In this document: piece after piece, positions 61,970-64,000 of the stretch | How the letters are laid out: every line of letters starts with the position of its first letter | Numbering within the stretch: the first letter of the stretch is position 1 | Source: Kudoa neothunni | Taxonomy: Eukaryota > Cnidaria | Assembly: GCA_964304625.1 (NCBI GenBank) | Contig: OZ199838.1 | Span: 13,268,001-13,332,000 of the forward strand | Direction: 5' to 3' | DNA length: 64,000 bases | The notes under the pieces: model-generated | Seen by the model: the letters and a program-made list of their open reading frames with translations, nothing else | What the model was told of the DNA's origin: nothing | Databases searched by the model: none | Position numbers and translations under genes: made by a program

Positions 61970-63693
61970 ACGTACTAGAAACAAATAGTTCTCAAATGTT
62001 TGTTGCAACAGAATTGGGAGCAGCTATAACATTGATACTTTGTTTTTGTATCGGAAAATCGAGCGCATAGGCTATATCTTTTTTTCGTCGTAGACTTCAA
62101 GGTTTCAACAGCCAACTCAGTACGGTTGGGTCGCTGGTGGGCTTCACTAATTAGTCTGCAAGTTGTTATAAATAATTGCTTCTACAAATATTAGGTTTAT
62201 TAAATATCGTTTTATTTAAATAAAACGAATTGAGCAAACTTATATCAAGCATATTATAAAAAACACCATATGCCATCTTCTGGTGTATCTTTAACGCTAG
62301 TCATGGACAGAATACGATCTATCGTATCCATGCCTCCCTTGGTTTTGTTATTATCAATTATAACCTGGGGCTTTTTTGTCTTCTCTTGGCATAAATTGAC
62401 ATTATTAGAGGATGTAGCCAATAAAGTAACCGCTTTGTTCCTTTTTGGAACAAATGACACCATCATTTTCTTTTCATGAAAAATGAATATAGAACTAAAA
62501 ACCTCTCTCGATTTCCTGGCTATATGAATTAATGAAATGTCCCGTTTATTATGGCGGATAACCCCCAGATGAGTTAAACCAAGATTAAGAAGTTTGTTTG
62601 CCAACGGAACCGAGATAAGAAAAGTATCACAAACAATGTTTCTTCCAGATCCTTTTAAATGTGACGAGAGCTGTAAAACAACCTTTTCACCAACACATTT
62701 GGTAATTTGGTTATTGAATCTTCCCAGATAAACGGAAACGTTGTGTGTATAGTTGGTATGAGGGTTAGTTAAAAGAAAGAATTTAATGCCATAAACTGCA
62801 GGTTTAGATGACATATGCTGCTTAAAGGGGGAACCTGCTTCAAATGCAACTAATAGTTCATCGGCAGTAAGATCGGCAGAAGGAACTACACACATCGGCA
62901 AAGTACTTTTCCATCTATTGAAACCATCGGTTACAGGGCAAAACTTATCATTTTCTTGCCTCAGACTCCTTGTCTCATAATTATCAAAATGGAGACTTTT
63001 ATTTATTTGGGTAACTCTATATAATGACATAATCCTACGAAATATGTCACGTCCTTTAATCAAACTCCATAGTTGCTTAAGAGATACCATTTTAGATCGG
63101 AAGATTGATATATATATATATATATATATATATATCATTCCCAATATATGATTTAAATTCCACTATATTTAGATTTTCCCATTTTCCCCCGTAATGAAAT
63201 GCACCAAATTTGTTAGTGTGAATAATGACAGAATTGAAAAACTCATCATCAAACAAAATAGAAAAACAATCCTGCAAATTGCAAATGCAGTTAGGCCTGG
63301 AGACTTGATTAAGATGTTTTCTTTCTTGATTGTTGTATTTAAAGGCTCAACTGAAGACCATAGCACATTGTTTTTGTCCCTATACATGTTAATGGCGACA
63401 TCACCTGAATTACAACAGCTTGACGAAGAGAAATATTATTCAATAATATCTTCAATCTCACTGCAATCAGAGTCATCATTTGTTAGGAAACCATCATATA
63501 ATTCTTCCCTTTCTACCGGCCGATGACAATCGGGATAGATCGTCAAATGACGGAAGCATAAACCGTGATTTTTCTCGATATTTAGAGGATATAACCTTTC
63601 AAAATTATAATATTTTATTTTTTGTAATTTTATGAATGTTTTTATAAAATAAAAACGTGGGGTCCTCCTGGACCCCAAAACCGCTTGTTTCAA
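61970..63693 (-). pseudogene. Transposase of the outer piggyBac
   Basis: On the reverse strand an acidic start (SDDSDCSEIEDIIE) is followed by DKNNVLWSSVEPLNTTIKKE. The long frame 62,254-63,144 has the catalytic domain: ADLTADELLVAFEAGSPFKQ (first Asp), GRNIVCDTFLISVPLANKLL (second Asp) and KGGMDTIDRILSMTSV (third Asp). After a frame change the family's RRWHMVFF and NMLDISLLNSF follow. A cysteine-rich finger ends it (CYSCSQFCCNKHLRTIC, about 61,990-62,040). A (TA)n run lies in the coding region at 63,108-63,135. At least four frame changes separate the parts. It represents a different piggyBac subfamily from the inner element. Confidence 0.85.
63108..63136. repeat. (TA)n microsatellite within transposase relic
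   Basis: A TA run about 28 bases long interrupts the outer piggyBac transposase and produces the YIYIYIYI reading. It probably grew after the gene lost function. Confidence 0.8.
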
Positions 63694-63875
63694 TTATTTG
63701 ACATTAAATTTTAACAAACAAAAATATCTTAATTTTAAATTCAATTATGAATATATAAAAACTTATAAAAGAACAATGATTGGATACAGCCGATTTAAAG
63801 TTTTCAGTAAGCAGCGAATTGAGATGAAAAGCGGCCTGGGGTCCAAAGAGTCCCCAGAAATGCTTGGAGGGTTAA

Positions 63876-64000
63876 ATAGAAAAACTTTAAATAAGTGAGC
63901 ATATAAATAATTATGATTTGTTTGTGATCAATTAAGGTATAAGTTAAGAAATTAGAGTTGATATTAATAAAATAATAAATTTTTCATCACATACTAAAAT
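63876..64000. other. Right flank of the nest
   Basis: AT-rich flank, nothing recognised. Confidence 0.4.

Larger units (their letters stand above)
57161..63871 (-). mobile_element. piggyBac element (outer layer of a three-level nest)
   Basis: It is flanked by TTAA on both sides (57,157-57,160 and 63,872-63,875). The ends read inwards CCTTACACGCAT and CCCTCCAAGCAT and match at 9 of 12 positions. Both sides carry the subterminal palindrome type GGGGTCC...GGACCCC (about 57,202-57,221 on the left; 63,659-63,677 and 63,836-63,856 on the right). Its transposase lies on the reverse strand and ends at about 61,980. The 3' untranslated part is split by a pogo element (57,760-61,946). Without that insertion and its TA duplication it would be about 2.5 kb, a normal piggyBac length. 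Confidence 0.85.

Noticed and set aside
1-64000. Retroviral, LTR, Polinton or other virus-like elements, CRISPR arrays, bacterial operons
   Set aside because: No reverse transcriptase, integrase, capsid, protease or polymerase-B motif, no long direct terminal repeats and no spaced repeat arrays were seen.

Overview
This is an AT-rich eukaryotic window. It holds six recognisable animal housekeeping genes, one unrecognised coiled-coil gene, and a dense layer of decayed DNA transposons. The protein genes are spliced with very small GT-AG introns, mostly 43-60 bp; one GC-AG intron is seen. Gene bodies are compact, while intergenic and long intronic stretches are full of repeats. Together with the orthologues present (SLC25A42, SEC13, derlin-1, UBXN6, MFSD1, ADF/cofilin) this points to a metazoan with a reduced intron size. 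A small-genome parasite such as a myxozoan would fit, but that is a guess and not shown by the sequence.

Layout. 1-5.8 kb: no host gene seen, with a piggyBac relic at 3.8-4.9 kb. 5.8-7.0 kb: mitochondrial CoA carrier SLC25A42 (+, 5 exons). 7.0-10.8 kb: a piggyBac relic, a Mutator-like element with ~100 bp terminal inverted repeats and a likely 9 bp target duplication, and a tRNA-derived SINE. 11.7-17.6 kb: a coiled-coil gene (+) whose largest exon carries about 31 copies of an 18 bp repeat; a Helitron lies in its long intron. 19-22 kb: a piggyBac-type MITE and a Tc1/IS630 element. 24.4-25.1 kb: cofilin (+), followed at once by a piggyBac MITE with exact TTAA flanks. 27-29.6 kb: hAT, Tc1/IS630 and Helitron relics. 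30.6-34.6 kb: SEC13 (+, 12 exons) with a hAT MITE and a transposase relic in its two long introns. 36.7-37.4 kb: an internally deleted pogo element. 39.4-41.6 kb: MFSD1 (-). 42.7-43.8 kb: a decayed pogo transposase. 45.9-47.2 kb: a hAT MITE and a second tRNA-derived SINE. 47.6-48.7 kb: UBXN6 (-). 50.4-51.5 kb: derlin-1 (-, 8 exons). 52.3 kb: a hAT MITE. 54-55 kb: a Merlin (ISXO2-like) transposase. 55.5-57 kb: a Mutator-like transposase. 57.2-63.9 kb: a three-level nest in which a piggyBac is split by a pogo element that is itself split by another piggyBac, all with recognisable ends and target duplications.

Derlin-1 and UBXN6 lie next to each other on the same strand, and both belong to the p97/VCP-dependent ER quality-control machinery. 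The other genes show no functional link. No retrotransposon reverse transcriptase, LTR element, virus-like element, rRNA, CRISPR array or canonical tRNA gene was recognised.

Three otherwise conserved genes (UBXN6, MFSD1 and the coiled-coil gene) contain single extra bases, several of them in homopolymers. These look more like sequence errors than true inactivation. All gene models were assembled by hand from reading frames, splice signals and remembered family sequences; none has been checked by alignment or transcripts.
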